From contig NZ_AULB01000012.1 in assembly GCF_000425065.1 (NCBI RefSeq), positions 124,001 to 188,000 of the forward strand: 64,000 nucleotides of DNA, written 5' to 3'. The notes beneath the pieces were generated by a model. The model was given only the letters and a program-made list of their open reading frames with translations. It searched no databases and was not told the origin of the DNA. The translations under genes and the position numbers were made by a program. Positions 24,257-32,326 of the stretch are shown here, in pieces. How positions within the stretch are numbered: position 1 is the stretch's first letter; each line of letters begins with the position of its first letter. This stretch comes from Actinomadura rifamycini DSM 43936. GTDB lineage: Bacteria > Actinomycetota > Actinomycetes > Streptosporangiales > Streptosporangiaceae.

Positions 24257-25210
24257 ATGACGACAGCCACGACGGTGGATCCTCCGCGCCCGCAGCGGCG
24301 CCCCGAACTCGCACCCGAAGAGCAGGGCAACGCCGAACGACTCCTCGTCGCGGTGTTCACCGGCGTGCCCTTCCTGGCCCTGATCGCGGCGGTGCCGCTG
24401 GCGTGGGGCAGCTTCCTCGGCTGGACGGACGTCGCGCTCGCCGCGGTGTTCTACGTCCTGACCGCGGGCGGGATCACGGTGGGGTACCACCGGTACTTCA
24501 CGCACGGGTCGTTCAAGGCGAAGCGGCCGCTGAAGATCTTTCTGGCGCTGGCCGGGAGCATGGCGATCCAGGGTCCGGTCATCACGTGGGTGGCCGATCA
24601 CCGGCGCCACCACAAGCACTCGGACAAGGAGTTCGACCCGCACTCGCCGTGGCGCTTCGGCAACGACTGGAAGGCCCTGCTGAAGGGGCTGGTGTGGGCG
24701 CACTACGGGTGGCTGTTCGACGCGGAGCAGACGTCCAAGCCGCGGTTCGCCAAGGACCTGCTGAACGATCGCGACCTGACCCGGATCCACCGGCTGTTCC
24801 CGGCGATGGTGGCGGTGTCGTTCCTGCTGCCGGCGGTGCTCGGCGGGCTCATCACGATGTCGTGGACGGGCTTCCTGACGGCGCTGTTCTGGGCGGGCTT
24901 CGTGCGGATCACGCTCGTCCACCACGTGACGTGGTCGATCAACTCGATCTGCCACACGTTCGGCAAGGAGCACTTCGAGGTCCGTGACAAGTCGCGGAAC
25001 GTGTGGTGGCTGGCGATCCCGTCGCTGGGCGAGTCCTGGCACAACCTGCACCACTCGGACCCGACGTGCGCGCGGCACGGCGTGCTGAAAGGTCAGATCG
25101 ACATCAGCGCCCGGTTCATCCAGGGCTTCGAGAAGGCCGGCTGGGCGTACGACGTCCGGTGGCCGAACGACGAGCGGCTCGCCGCCCGGCGGACGAAGCA
25201 GCCCGCTTGA
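24257..25210 (+). CDS. Acyl-CoA delta-9 desaturase-like fatty acid desaturase
   Basis: The 317-residue membrane protein has the three histidine boxes of di-iron acyl desaturases: HRYFTH at about 78-83, HRRHH at 115-119 and HNLHH near 262-266. Four hydrophobic segments lie between them. It introduces a cis double bond into saturated acyl chains (stearoyl-CoA type) using O2 and an electron donor. The ATG at 24257 is preceded by AGGAAG. A TetR regulator follows 17 bases after the stop, and a palindrome precedes the gene, so expression is probably under acyl-ligand control. The same gene pair occurs near glmU in Streptomyces, as far as I know. Confidence 0.92.
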   Translation: MTTATTVDPPRPQRRPELAPEEQGNAERLLVAVFTGVPFLALIAAVPLAWGSFLGWTDVALAAVFYVLTAGGITVGYHRYFTHGSFKAKRPLKIFLALAGSMAIQGPVITWVADHRRHHKHSDKEFDPHSPWRFGNDWKALLKGLVWAHYGWLFDAEQTSKPRFAKDLLNDRDLTRIHRLFPAMVAVSFLLPAVLGGLITMSWTGFLTALFWAGFVRITLVHHVTWSINSICHTFGKEHFEVRDKSRNVWWLAIPSLGESWHNLHHSDPTCARHGVLKGQIDISARFIQGFEKAGWAYDVRWPNDERLAARRTKQPA

Positions 25211-25227
25211 GCGTCACAATTGACCCT

Positions 25228-25983
25228 GTGACAGAACCCGCTCCAAGGACCCGCAGAAAGCGGATGACCGGCAAGGAACGCCGCGAGCAGCTGCTGACCA
25301 TCGGACGCACGCTGTTCGCCGAGCGCGGCCTGGACGGCACGTCGGTGGAGGAGATCGCGTCCGCGGCGGGCGTCTCCAAGCCGGTCGTGTACGAGCACTT
25401 CGGCGGCAAGGAGGGCCTGTACGCGGTCGTGGTGGACCGGGAGTTCGAGGGCCTGCTGCGGCTCGTGACGGAGGCGCTGACGTCCGCGCGGCACTACCGG
25501 GGCAAGCTGGAGAAGGCCGCGCTGGGGCTCCTGGAGTACATCGAGAGCAACCCGGACGGGTTCCGCATCCTCGTCCGCGACTCGCACGGCGGCACCGGTA
25601 CCGGGAGCTACGCGAGCCTGCTGAGCGAGATCGCCGGGGAGGTCGAGTACATCCTCGCTCAGGAGTTCGACCGGCACGGGTACGACGACAAGTTCGCTCC
25701 GCTGTACGCGCAGAGCCTGGTCGGGATGGTGGCGGTGACGGGCCAGTGGTGGCTGGACGTCCGCAAGCCCCGCCGCGAGGACGTCGCGGCGCACATCGTG
25801 AACCTGGCGTGGAACGGGCTGTCGGGGCTGGAGCAGCGTCCGTCGCTGGATCCGCGGCGGCGGCGCAAGGAGCTGGAGCGCGAGCGGAAGCGGGCGGAGA
25901 AGATCGCCGCCAAGGAGGAGAAGGCCGCGGCGCGCGCGCAGGGCAGGGTCCGCCGGGACGATGAGGCGGACGAGCCGGAGTAG
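25228..25983 (+). CDS. TetR family regulator with charged C-terminal tail
   Basis: A 251-residue TetR protein. The N-terminal HTH domain includes RREQLLTIGRTLFAERGLDG and the recognition-helix region GVSKPVVYEHFGGKEGL (about residues 13-65), followed by a helical ligand domain. Residues from about 210 form an unusual basic/acidic helix (RKELERERKRAEKIAAKEEK) likely to be a coiled coil. It follows the desaturase by 17 bases and is the probable binder of the palindrome at 24192, by analogy with fatty-acid-responsive TetR regulators. The GTG start at 25228 lacks a clear RBS; TTG 25207 and ATG 25264 are alternatives. Confidence 0.85.
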   Translation: MTEPAPRTRRKRMTGKERREQLLTIGRTLFAERGLDGTSVEEIASAAGVSKPVVYEHFGGKEGLYAVVVDREFEGLLRLVTEALTSARHYRGKLEKAALGLLEYIESNPDGFRILVRDSHGGTGTGSYASLLSEIAGEVEYILAQEFDRHGYDDKFAPLYAQSLVGMVAVTGQWWLDVRKPRREDVAAHIVNLAWNGLSGLEQRPSLDPRRRRKELERERKRAEKIAAKEEKAAARAQGRVRRDDEADEPE

Positions 25984-26175
25984 GCGGCCCGTACATGCGT
26001 CGGCGGCCGTCCGGAGTTCGTCCGGGCGACCGCCGACCGGGGTCGCCGACGTCGGGTCGCGACGCCGGGGCTGTGCTGCGACCGTGTCGGTCGCCCGCCG
26101 CCGCCCGCCCGTCCGGGTCTCGCACACCGCAGGGGAACGATTCGCTGTCCCCGGACGGGCGGGCGGCGCCGTGGT

Positions 26176-26961
26176 CTAGGTGCGTCGGGCGATCACGAAG
26201 ATCCTCCGGAACGGGTAGACGGTGCCGTGGGCCCGCGCGGGGTAGGCGTCCCGCAGGCGGTCGCGGTACTCGGCGACGAACGCGTCGGCGTCCGGGGCGT
26301 CGAGGGCGGTGAGGACGGGGCGCAGCGCGGTGCCCTTGACCCATTCGAGGACGGGGTCGTCGCCCGTCAGGGTCTGCATGTAGGTGGTCTCCCAGGCGTC
26401 GACGGCGCAGCCGTGGCCGGCGAGGAGGTCGAGGTACCCCTCGGCGCTGAGGACGGGCGCGTCCCGCACGGTGCGGGCGAGGCGCGCGGCCCACCGGTCG
26501 GAGGTGCAGAGTTCGCGGAGGATCGCGTGGCTGGGGGCGGCGAAGTTGCCGGGCACCTGGAAGGCGAGCCGTCCGCCGGGGGCGAGGGCGGCGGCCCAGC
26601 GGGGCAGCAGTTCGAGGTGTTCGGGGACCCACTGCAGGACGGCGTTGGACACGATGAGGTCGACGTCGTGCCCGTCCCAGGTGCGGAGGTCCTGCACGCG
26701 GAAGGCGAGCCGCCCGGGGATCTCGCGGGCGCGGGCGGCGTCGATCATCTCGGGCGACGAGTCGAGGGCCTCCACGACGGCGCCGGGCCAGCGGCCCGCC
26801 AGCGTCGCGGCCGGCTCCCCGCTCCCGCATCCGAGGTCGACGATGCGCCGGGGGTCGACGTCGCCGAGCCGTTCCACGAGTTCGCGGAACGGCCGGAAGC
26901 GTTCGTCTCCGTAGACCCCGTACTGCGCGGGGTCCCAAACGGCCTCGGCGTGTCTCGACAT
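26176..26961 (-). CDS. tam: Trans-aconitate 2-methyltransferase
   Basis: Tam methylates trans-aconitate with SAM, removing an inhibitor of aconitase. This 261-residue class I methyltransferase has the Tam-type N-terminus (WDPAQYGVYGDERFRPFRELVERL) and SAM motif I VDLGCGSGEPAATLA at about 41-55. DLIVSNAVLQWVPEH and FQVPGNFAAPSH are also typical of Tam. ATG 26961 (or TTG 26964) lies about eight bases after a -10-like CATCAT, so the message is probably leaderless. The start codon lies inside one of three operator copies shared with the divergent MarR gene. Confidence 0.88.
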   Translation of the reverse strand: MSRHAEAVWDPAQYGVYGDERFRPFRELVERLGDVDPRRIVDLGCGSGEPAATLAGRWPGAVVEALDSSPEMIDAARAREIPGRLAFRVQDLRTWDGHDVDLIVSNAVLQWVPEHLELLPRWAAALAPGGRLAFQVPGNFAAPSHAILRELCTSDRWAARLARTVRDAPVLSAEGYLDLLAGHGCAVDAWETTYMQTLTGDDPVLEWVKGTALRPVLTALDAPDADAFVAEYRDRLRDAYPARAHGTVYPFRRIFVIARRT

Positions 26962-26966
26962 CAAGA
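26953..26966. promoter_or_regulatory. TamR operator-like palindrome O1
   Basis: TCTCGA-CA-TCAAGA, one mismatch from a perfect inverted repeat. It covers the tam start codon and expected transcription start. It matches the copies at 26987 and 27118 (consensus TCTYGAYRTCAAGA). Confidence 0.7.
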
Positions 26967-26969
26967 CAC

Positions 26970-26998
26970 ATGATGCCGCCCTCTTATCTTGATGTCAA
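26970..26998 (-). promoter_or_regulatory. tam promoter
   Basis: On the complement, TTGACA (26998-26993) is followed after 17 bases by CATCAT (26975-26970), a good -35 and a fair -10. The -35 lies inside the palindrome at 26987, so binding there would block RNA polymerase. Confidence 0.55.
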
Positions 26999-27000
26999 GA
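26987..27000. promoter_or_regulatory. TamR operator-like palindrome O2
   Basis: TCTTGA-TG-TCAAGA is a perfect 6+6 inverted repeat, centred 34 bases (about three helical turns) from O1. It contains the tam -35 element. Confidence 0.75.
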
Positions 27001-27117
27001 ATCACGGCATCCGGCCACCCGGCGGTCGAGGCGGCGCGGCCGGGTCCGGGGCCGTGGGGGTGATCTGTGGGCGGGAGATCGCGGGGGTTAGGGTCCCCTC
27101 ACGCCCTCTCTGAGGTA

Positions 27118-27131
27118 TCTCGATATCAAGA
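27118..27131. promoter_or_regulatory. TamR operator-like palindrome O3
   Basis: TCTCGA-TA-TCAAGA lies just upstream of a -10-like TAGGCT (27136-27141). Six bases after that comes the ATG of the MarR gene. This predicts autoregulation of a leaderless message. Confidence 0.72.
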
Positions 27132-27147
27132 CAGGTAGGCTTGCCGC

Positions 27148-27645
27148 ATGGAGGATGAGGTCGACCGCCTGGTCGAGGCGTGGCGGACCGAGCGCCCGGA
27201 CCTGGACGTGCGCCCCCTGCAGGTCCTCAGCCGCGTGTCGCGGCTGGCCCGTCACCTCGACCGGGCGCGGCGGGCCGTGTTCGTGGCCCACGACCTCGAG
27301 TCGTGGGAGTTCGACGTGCTCACGGCGCTGCGGCGGGCGGGCGCCCCGTACCAGCTGAGCCCCGGACGGCTGCTGCGCGCGACGCTCGTCACGTCGGGCA
27401 CGATGACGAACCGGATCGACCGGCTGGCGGCGGCGGGGCTGGTGGAGCGGCACCCGGACCCGCAGGACAAGCGCGGCGTCCAGGTGCGGCTCACCGAGGC
27501 GGGACTGACCCGGGTGGACGCGGCGTTCGCCGACCTGCTGGCCCGCGAGGAGGCGATCCTCGCGGGGCTCAGTCCGGCGCAGCACGACGCCCTGGCGGGG
27601 CTGCTGCGCACGCTGCTGGTCCCCTTCGACACCGCGCGCGACTAG
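27148..27645 (+). CDS. tamR: MarR family regulator, TamR-like
   Basis: A 165-residue winged-helix MarR protein with an extra N-terminal helix (DEVDRLVEAWRTERPDLD). The recognition region follows (TLVTSGTMTNRIDRLAAAGLVERHPDPQDKRGVQVRLTEAG, about 91-131). Divergent placement from tam and the shared palindromes match TamR of Streptomyces coelicolor, which responds to aconitates and citrate and controls tam; the symbol rests on this context. ATG 27148 directly follows the -10 element by six bases, so the mRNA is likely leaderless. Its stop overlaps the convergent amidase stop by four bases (CTAG). Confidence 0.85.
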   Translation: MEDEVDRLVEAWRTERPDLDVRPLQVLSRVSRLARHLDRARRAVFVAHDLESWEFDVLTALRRAGAPYQLSPGRLLRATLVTSGTMTNRIDRLAAAGLVERHPDPQDKRGVQVRLTEAGLTRVDAAFADLLAREEAILAGLSPAQHDALAGLLRTLLVPFDTARD

Positions 27646-28763
27646 CCGTCCCGGCGGAGGGCGGCCTCGATCGCGGCGGCCAGGCCGCAGAGCCGCTCCT
27701 CGCCGCCCGCGGGCCCGATGAGCTGGACGGACGCCGGCAGGTGCGAGCCCGGCAGCGGGACCGGCAGCGCGAACGCGGGGAGCCCCGCGACGTTCACCGG
27801 GCCGGTGAGCCGGGTGAGGGGCAGGTCGCCCTGGAGGTCGTCGTCGGGTTCGGGCGCGACGGTCGGCAGGACCGGCAGCGCGATCGCGGCGTGGCGTTCG
27901 AGGATCGCGTCGAGTTCGGCGCGCAGCGCCCGCTGGACCTCCCGGGCCCACGGGTAGTACTTGCGGGCGATGCTCCTGAGCAGCGGCAGGCGGTGCCGCA
28001 TGCGTTCGCTGACGAGGTCGGGCCGGTCGAGGTAGCGGCCGTCGGCCTCCCACGCCTCGTGCCCGACGATCGCCCCGTTGGCCATGCCGGCCTCGTCGAA
28101 CTCCTCGCTCCGCACGTCGGCGAGGGCCGCGACGCGGCGGACGGCGTCGTCGACGGCCGCGTCGATCTCGGGGCGGACGCCCGGCGGCCGGAGCCGGGCG
28201 ATCGGGCGGTCCGGCTCGTACGGGACGGGCGCGAAGCCGGGTTCGAGGAGCCGCATCCCGAGGACGACGGCGGCGACGTCGCGGCCCAGGGGCCCGACGG
28301 TGTCGAGGGACGGGGCGAGGGGGTGGACGCCGTCGAGGGGGACGCGGCGGTGGGTGGTCTTGAGGGCCGCGATGCCGCAGCAGGCGGCGGGGACGCGGAC
28401 GGAGCCGCCGGTGTCGGTGCCGAACGCGACGTCGGCCTCGCCGGCGGCGACGGCGACGGCGGAGCCGCTGGAGGACCCGCCGGGGATGCGGGACGGGTCG
28501 AGGGGGTTGACGGGCGTGCCGGACCAGGGGTTGAGGCCGTCGGAGCCGAGGCAGAACTCGGTGAGGTTCGTCTTGCCGACGATGCGGGCGCCGGCCGCGC
28601 GGGCGGACGCGACGGCGGCGGCGTCGCGCTCGGCGGGCCGGGCGAGGGCCGCGACGGCGGCGCTGCCCGCGGTGGTGGGCAGCCCCGCGACGTCGATGGC
28701 GTCCTTCACGGCCAGCCGGGGGCCGTCGCCGGGGGCGTCCGTCCGGATCATCCAGGTCGTCAT
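27642..28763 (-). CDS. Amidase signature family hydrolase
   Basis: The 373-residue protein has the Ser-Ser-Lys triad context of amidase-signature enzymes: the lysine in RLAVKDAIDVAG (about 16-27), the Gly/Ser block PGGSSSGSAVAVAAG and GTDTGGSVRVPAACCGI carrying the serines. Members hydrolyse amides, including acylamides, indoleacetamide and Glu-tRNA intermediates. The length is shorter than GatA, and no gatB or gatC is nearby, so it is a general amidase of unknown substrate. It ends convergently with the MarR gene. Confidence 0.87.
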   Translation of the reverse strand: MTTWMIRTDAPGDGPRLAVKDAIDVAGLPTTAGSAAVAALARPAERDAAAVASARAAGARIVGKTNLTEFCLGSDGLNPWSGTPVNPLDPSRIPGGSSSGSAVAVAAGEADVAFGTDTGGSVRVPAACCGIAALKTTHRRVPLDGVHPLAPSLDTVGPLGRDVAAVVLGMRLLEPGFAPVPYEPDRPIARLRPPGVRPEIDAAVDDAVRRVAALADVRSEEFDEAGMANGAIVGHEAWEADGRYLDRPDLVSERMRHRLPLLRSIARKYYPWAREVQRALRAELDAILERHAAIALPVLPTVAPEPDDDLQGDLPLTRLTGPVNVAGLPAFALPVPLPGSHLPASVQLIGPAGGEERLCGLAAAIEAALRRDG

Positions 28764-28779
28764 CGGGGCATGATGCCGG

Positions 28780-30567
28780 TCAGTCGATGTCCTCGGCCAG
28801 CATGAGCCATTCCTCCTCGATCTCGGCGGCCTGCGCCCGGACCTCCTTGAGGCGGCCGTCGAGCTCCTGGAGCTTGGCGTAGTCGGTGGCGTGCGCGGCG
28901 AGCTTCTCGTGCAGCTCGGCTTCCTGCGCGGCGAGCTTCTCCAGGCGGCGTTCGAGCCGGTCCAGCTCCTTGCGCGCCTTCCAGTCCTGCTGCCCCTTGG
29001 GCTTGGACGGCTGCTCGGGGGCCGCCGCGCCGGGCGTCCCGGACGTCCCGGACGGGCCGGGCGTCCCGGTGGAGGCGGCGCGGGCGGACGCGCGGCGCTC
29101 GAGGTACTCGTCGACGCCGCCGGGCAGCATCGACACGCGGCCGTCGCCGAGGAGGGCGGCGACGCGGTCGGTGACGCGTTCGAGGAAGTACCGGTCGTGG
29201 CTGACGACGACGAGGGTGCCGGGCCAGCCGTCGAGGAGGTCCTCGACCTCGGTGAGGGTCTCGATGTCGAGGTCGTTGGTGGGCTCGTCGAGGAGCAGGA
29301 CGTTCGGCTCGCCCATGAGCAGCCGCAGCAGTTGCAGGCGGCGGCGCTCGCCGCCGGACAGGTCGCCGACGGGCGTCCACTGCCGGTCGCCGGGGAAGCC
29401 GAGCCGTTCGAGGAGCTGGCTCGCGGTCCAGTCGCGCTTGCCGACGGTGATGCGGCGGCGGATCTCCTCGACCGACTCCAGCACGCGGCGGGACGGGTCG
29501 AGTTCCTCCAGGTTCTGCGACAGGTGCGCGAGCTGGACGGTCTTGCCGCGCACCATCGCCCCGGCGGACGGGGCCACCGTGCCGTCGAGGAGGCGGAGCA
29601 GGGTGCTCTTGCCGCTGCCGTTGACGCCGACGAGGCCGACGCGCTCGCCGGGGCCGAGCCGCCAGGTGAGGCGCTCGAAGAGGGAGCGGTCGCCGAGGCG
29701 GACGGTGACGTCCTCGGCGTCGATGACGGTCTTGCCGAGCCGGGCGGTCGCGAACCGGGTCAGCTCGACCGAGTCGCGGGCCGGGGGCTCGTCGGCGATG
29801 AGGGCCTGCGCGGCGTCGACCCGGAACTTGGGCTTGGACGTGCGGGCCTGCGGGCCGCGCCGCAGCCACGCGAGTTCCTTGCGCAGCAGGTTCTGCCGCT
29901 TGGCCTCGGTCGCGGCGGCGATGCGGGCGCGTTCGGCCTTGGCGAGGACGTACGCGGAGTAGCCGCCCTCGTAGCGTTCGACGCGGCCGTCGACGACCTC
30001 CCAGGTGCGGTCGGTGACGGCGTCGAGGAACCAGCGGTCGTGGGTGACGACGAGGAGGGCGCCCTTGCGGGCCCGCAGGTGCCGGGCGAGCCAGTCGATC
30101 GCCTCGATGTCGAGGTGGTTGGTGGGCTCGTCCAGCAGGATCAGGTCCGACTCGGGGACGAGGAGGCGGGCGAGGGCGATCCGGCGCCGCTCGCCGCCCG
30201 ACATGCCGGCGATGGGGGCGTCCAGGCCGAGGCCGGGCAGCAGCCCGGCGAGGACGTCGCGGACGCGCGTGTCGCCGGCCCACTCGTGCTCGGCGCGGTC
30301 GCCGAGCACGACGGACCGGACGGTCGCGCCCGCGGCGAACTCGTCGCGCTGCACGAGGTGCCCGAGCCGCAGCCCGCGCGCGTGCGTGACGCGTCCGGCG
30401 TCGGGTTCGGTCTCCTTCGCCAGGACGGAAACCAGGGTGCTCTTGCCGCCGCCGTTGCGGCCGACGACGCCGACCCGGTCCCCCTCGTCGAGGCCGAGGG
30501 AGACGGCGTCGAGCAGCGGCTTGGGCCCGTAGGACTTGGCGACGTTCTCAAGATTGATCAGATTCAC
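28780..30567 (-). CDS. ABC-F family ATPase, Uup-like
   Basis: The 595-residue protein has two ABC cassettes and no TM segments. Walker A motifs are GRNGGGKST at 36-44 and GVNGSGKST at 314-322, the signature MSGGE is at 122, and LDEPTNHLD is at 145. A linker lies between the cassettes and a C-terminal charged coiled coil (about 510-595), as in Uup-type proteins. ABC-F proteins act on ribosomes; the C-terminal extension is linked to DNA/ribosome functions in Uup. It occupies the usual actinobacterial place downstream of ispE. A drug-resistance role is not indicated. Confidence 0.9.
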   Translation of the reverse strand: MNLINLENVAKSYGPKPLLDAVSLGLDEGDRVGVVGRNGGGKSTLVSVLAKETEPDAGRVTHARGLRLGHLVQRDEFAAGATVRSVVLGDRAEHEWAGDTRVRDVLAGLLPGLGLDAPIAGMSGGERRRIALARLLVPESDLILLDEPTNHLDIEAIDWLARHLRARKGALLVVTHDRWFLDAVTDRTWEVVDGRVERYEGGYSAYVLAKAERARIAAATEAKRQNLLRKELAWLRRGPQARTSKPKFRVDAAQALIADEPPARDSVELTRFATARLGKTVIDAEDVTVRLGDRSLFERLTWRLGPGERVGLVGVNGSGKSTLLRLLDGTVAPSAGAMVRGKTVQLAHLSQNLEELDPSRRVLESVEEIRRRITVGKRDWTASQLLERLGFPGDRQWTPVGDLSGGERRRLQLLRLLMGEPNVLLLDEPTNDLDIETLTEVEDLLDGWPGTLVVVSHDRYFLERVTDRVAALLGDGRVSMLPGGVDEYLERRASARAASTGTPGPSGTSGTPGAAAPEQPSKPKGQQDWKARKELDRLERRLEKLAAQEAELHEKLAAHATDYAKLQELDGRLKEVRAQAAEIEEEWLMLAEDID

Positions 30568-30618
30568 GACGCTTCCAGCCTATTGCCCCCGGCGAACCGG
30601 TCGCGCGCCGAGCGGCGG

Positions 30619-31008
30619 TCAGTCGCCGCCTCCGCCGCCTCCGCCGGAGTCGCCGCCGGATCCGCCGCCGGAGTCGCCCCCGGACCCGCCGCCGGAGTCC
30701 CCGCCGTGTCCGCCGCCGGAGTGGCCGCCCGTCCAGTCGTCGAAGCCGGCGCCGCCGTCCCATCCGCCGTCGTGCCGCTGGTGGTGGTGCCCCTGGCCGT
30801 GGGGGCCGGGGGCGTAGCCGGGACCGGGGGCGTAGCCGGGTCCGGGGGCGTGGCCCGGGCCGTACCCCGGGGCGGGGCCGTAACCGGGCGGGCCGTACGC
30901 GCCGGGGCCCGGGGCGGGCCGCGACTTGCGCGACGCCAGGACGACCACGAGGACGACGACGCCGAGGATCACGACGGCCAGCACGGCGACGATCAGCAGG
31001 AGAAGCAT
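30619..31008 (-). CDS. Small membrane protein with Gly/Pro/Tyr and GGDSGGG repeats
   Basis: About 129 residues: one N-terminal TM helix (LLLLIVAVLAVVILGVVVLV), then a Pro/Gly/Tyr-rich stretch with GPGYAP repeats, a His cluster and a C-terminal tail made of repeated GGDSGGGS units. The protein looks real because the TM and basic SRKSR boundary are sound, but the tail is low complexity. ATG 31008 is preferred over TTG 31017; no good RBS is seen. Function unknown. Confidence 0.5.
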   Translation of the reverse strand: MLLLLIVAVLAVVILGVVVLVVVLASRKSRPAPGPGAYGPPGYGPAPGYGPGHAPGPGYAPGPGYAPGPHGQGHHHQRHDGGWDGGAGFDDWTGGHSGGGHGGDSGGGSGGDSGGGSGGDSGGGGGGGD

Positions 31009-31059
31009 GGAGACCAAGAGAAGTCCAAGGGTGGGGGGTGGGGGGTCGGGGCGCGGGCG

Positions 31060-31248
31060 CTAGGGCACGCGGGCGGGGGGACCCGCCGTGCCGCCGTCCC
31101 GGCGCCGGCGCGGCCCGGCCTCCCCGCGGGCGGCCACCGTCTCGGGGGCGTTCCGCCGGAGGGCGCGGTCCCGGCGCACGGCCAGCACGACGAGCGTCAC
31201 CATCATCGCGACGGCGACGAGACCCAGCAACCCGGATAGGTACGTCAT
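31060..31248 (-). CDS. Small single-TM protein (62 aa)
   Basis: A 62-residue protein with one TM helix (LSGLLGLVAVAMMVTLVVLAV) followed by a basic cytoplasmic tail. The strong RBS GAGGTG five bases before the ATG supports translation. It lies between ispE and the small repeat protein. Unknown function; possibly part of a membrane assembly with its downstream neighbour. Confidence 0.6.
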   Translation of the reverse strand: MTYLSGLLGLVAVAMMVTLVVLAVRRDRALRRNAPETVAARGEAGPRRRRDGGTAGPPARVP

Positions 31249-31344
31249 CGCTTCACCTCGTCCGCGGGATCGGTGTCACGGGACATGACGTCCGTCGCGG
31301 AGGCGAAGTTCGCTTGTGTGCGGTGCGCAGCTATGGCCGCGGCG

Positions 31345-32274
31345 CTAGATGATCGTGGCTCCGGGGACAGGTCCGTGCGCGGTGAGCGTCTGCGCGACGA
31401 CCCCGGCGCGGCCGAGCGCGTCGGCCAGTGCGGCGGCGCCGGCGGCGTCCTCGGCGAGGAACGCGCAGGTCGGGCCGGATCCGGAGACGAGCGCGCCGAT
31501 GGCGCCGAGGTCGCGGCCGGCGTCCAGGGCGGCGCGCAGGGACGGGCGCAGCGCGAGCGCGGCGGGCTCCAGGTCGTTGGTGAGCGCGGCGCCGAGCGCC
31601 TTCGCGTCCCCGGCGGCGAGCGCGGCCATGAGCGCGGCGGACTCCCGGGGCGGCGGGACGGCGCCGCCGCCCGCGGCGCGGATCCGGTCGCACTCGGCGT
31701 AGACGGCGGGGGTGGACAGGCCGCCGTCGGCGGTCGCGAACACCCAGTGGAAGGTGCCGCGGACGGTCGCGGCGGTGAGCCGCTCGCCGCGTCCGGTGCC
31801 GACGGCGGTGCCGCCGAACAGCGCGAACGGAACGTCGCTGCCGAGCCGGGCGCCCAGGTCGAGCAGGTCGGCGGGGGCGAGGGCGGGCGCGGCGGGGTCG
31901 TCCCAGAGGCGGGCGCAGGCGAGCAGCGCGGCGGCGGCGTCGGCGCTGCCGCCCGCCATCCCGCCCGCGACGGGGATCGCCTTGCGGATGCGCAGCGCGA
32001 CGGCGGGCGCGGTGCCGAGGCGTTCGGCGACGAGCCGGGCCGCGCGGGCCGCGAGGTTGCCGTCGCCGGTGGGGACGCCGCCGATGGCGACGCGGGAGCC
32101 GGGCGCGGCCTCGACGGTGATCCGCAGCCCGTCCGCGGGTTCGGCGGTGACCTCGTCGAACAGCGACACGGCGTGGAAGACGTTGACGAGGTCGTGGTAC
32201 CCGTCGTCGCGCAGCGGCCCGACGCCGAGCTGCAGGTTGACCTTGGCGGGGACGCGCACGCTCACCGGTTTCAC
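31345..32274 (-). CDS. ispE: 4-diphosphocytidyl-2-C-methyl-D-erythritol kinase
   Basis: IspE phosphorylates CDP-ME in the non-mevalonate isoprenoid pathway. The protein has 309 residues with the GHMP-kinase elements: VRVPAKVNLQLGVGPLRDDGYHDL at the start, the ATP loop KAIPVAGGMAGGSADAAA and a C-terminal GALVSGSGPTCAFL. GTG 32274 (VKPVSVRVPAKVN) was chosen; the upstream ATG adds 13 unconserved residues. It follows rsmA in the common actinobacterial order, but here a GH26-like lipoprotein gene is inserted between them. Confidence 0.95.
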   Translation of the reverse strand: MKPVSVRVPAKVNLQLGVGPLRDDGYHDLVNVFHAVSLFDEVTAEPADGLRITVEAAPGSRVAIGGVPTGDGNLAARAARLVAERLGTAPAVALRIRKAIPVAGGMAGGSADAAAALLACARLWDDPAAPALAPADLLDLGARLGSDVPFALFGGTAVGTGRGERLTAATVRGTFHWVFATADGGLSTPAVYAECDRIRAAGGGAVPPPRESAALMAALAAGDAKALGAALTNDLEPAALALRPSLRAALDAGRDLGAIGALVSGSGPTCAFLAEDAAGAAALADALGRAGVVAQTLTAHGPVPGATII

Positions 32275-32326
32275 GTCACCGAACCCTATTGGACGCGCGG
32301 GGCGGCCGCGCACTCCCCCGGGCGGG

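Noticed and set aside
30619..30760. GC-rich repeats as a DNA repeat element or CRISPR
   Set aside because: They encode GGDSGGG units in frame after a sound TM segment, so they are protein low complexity.
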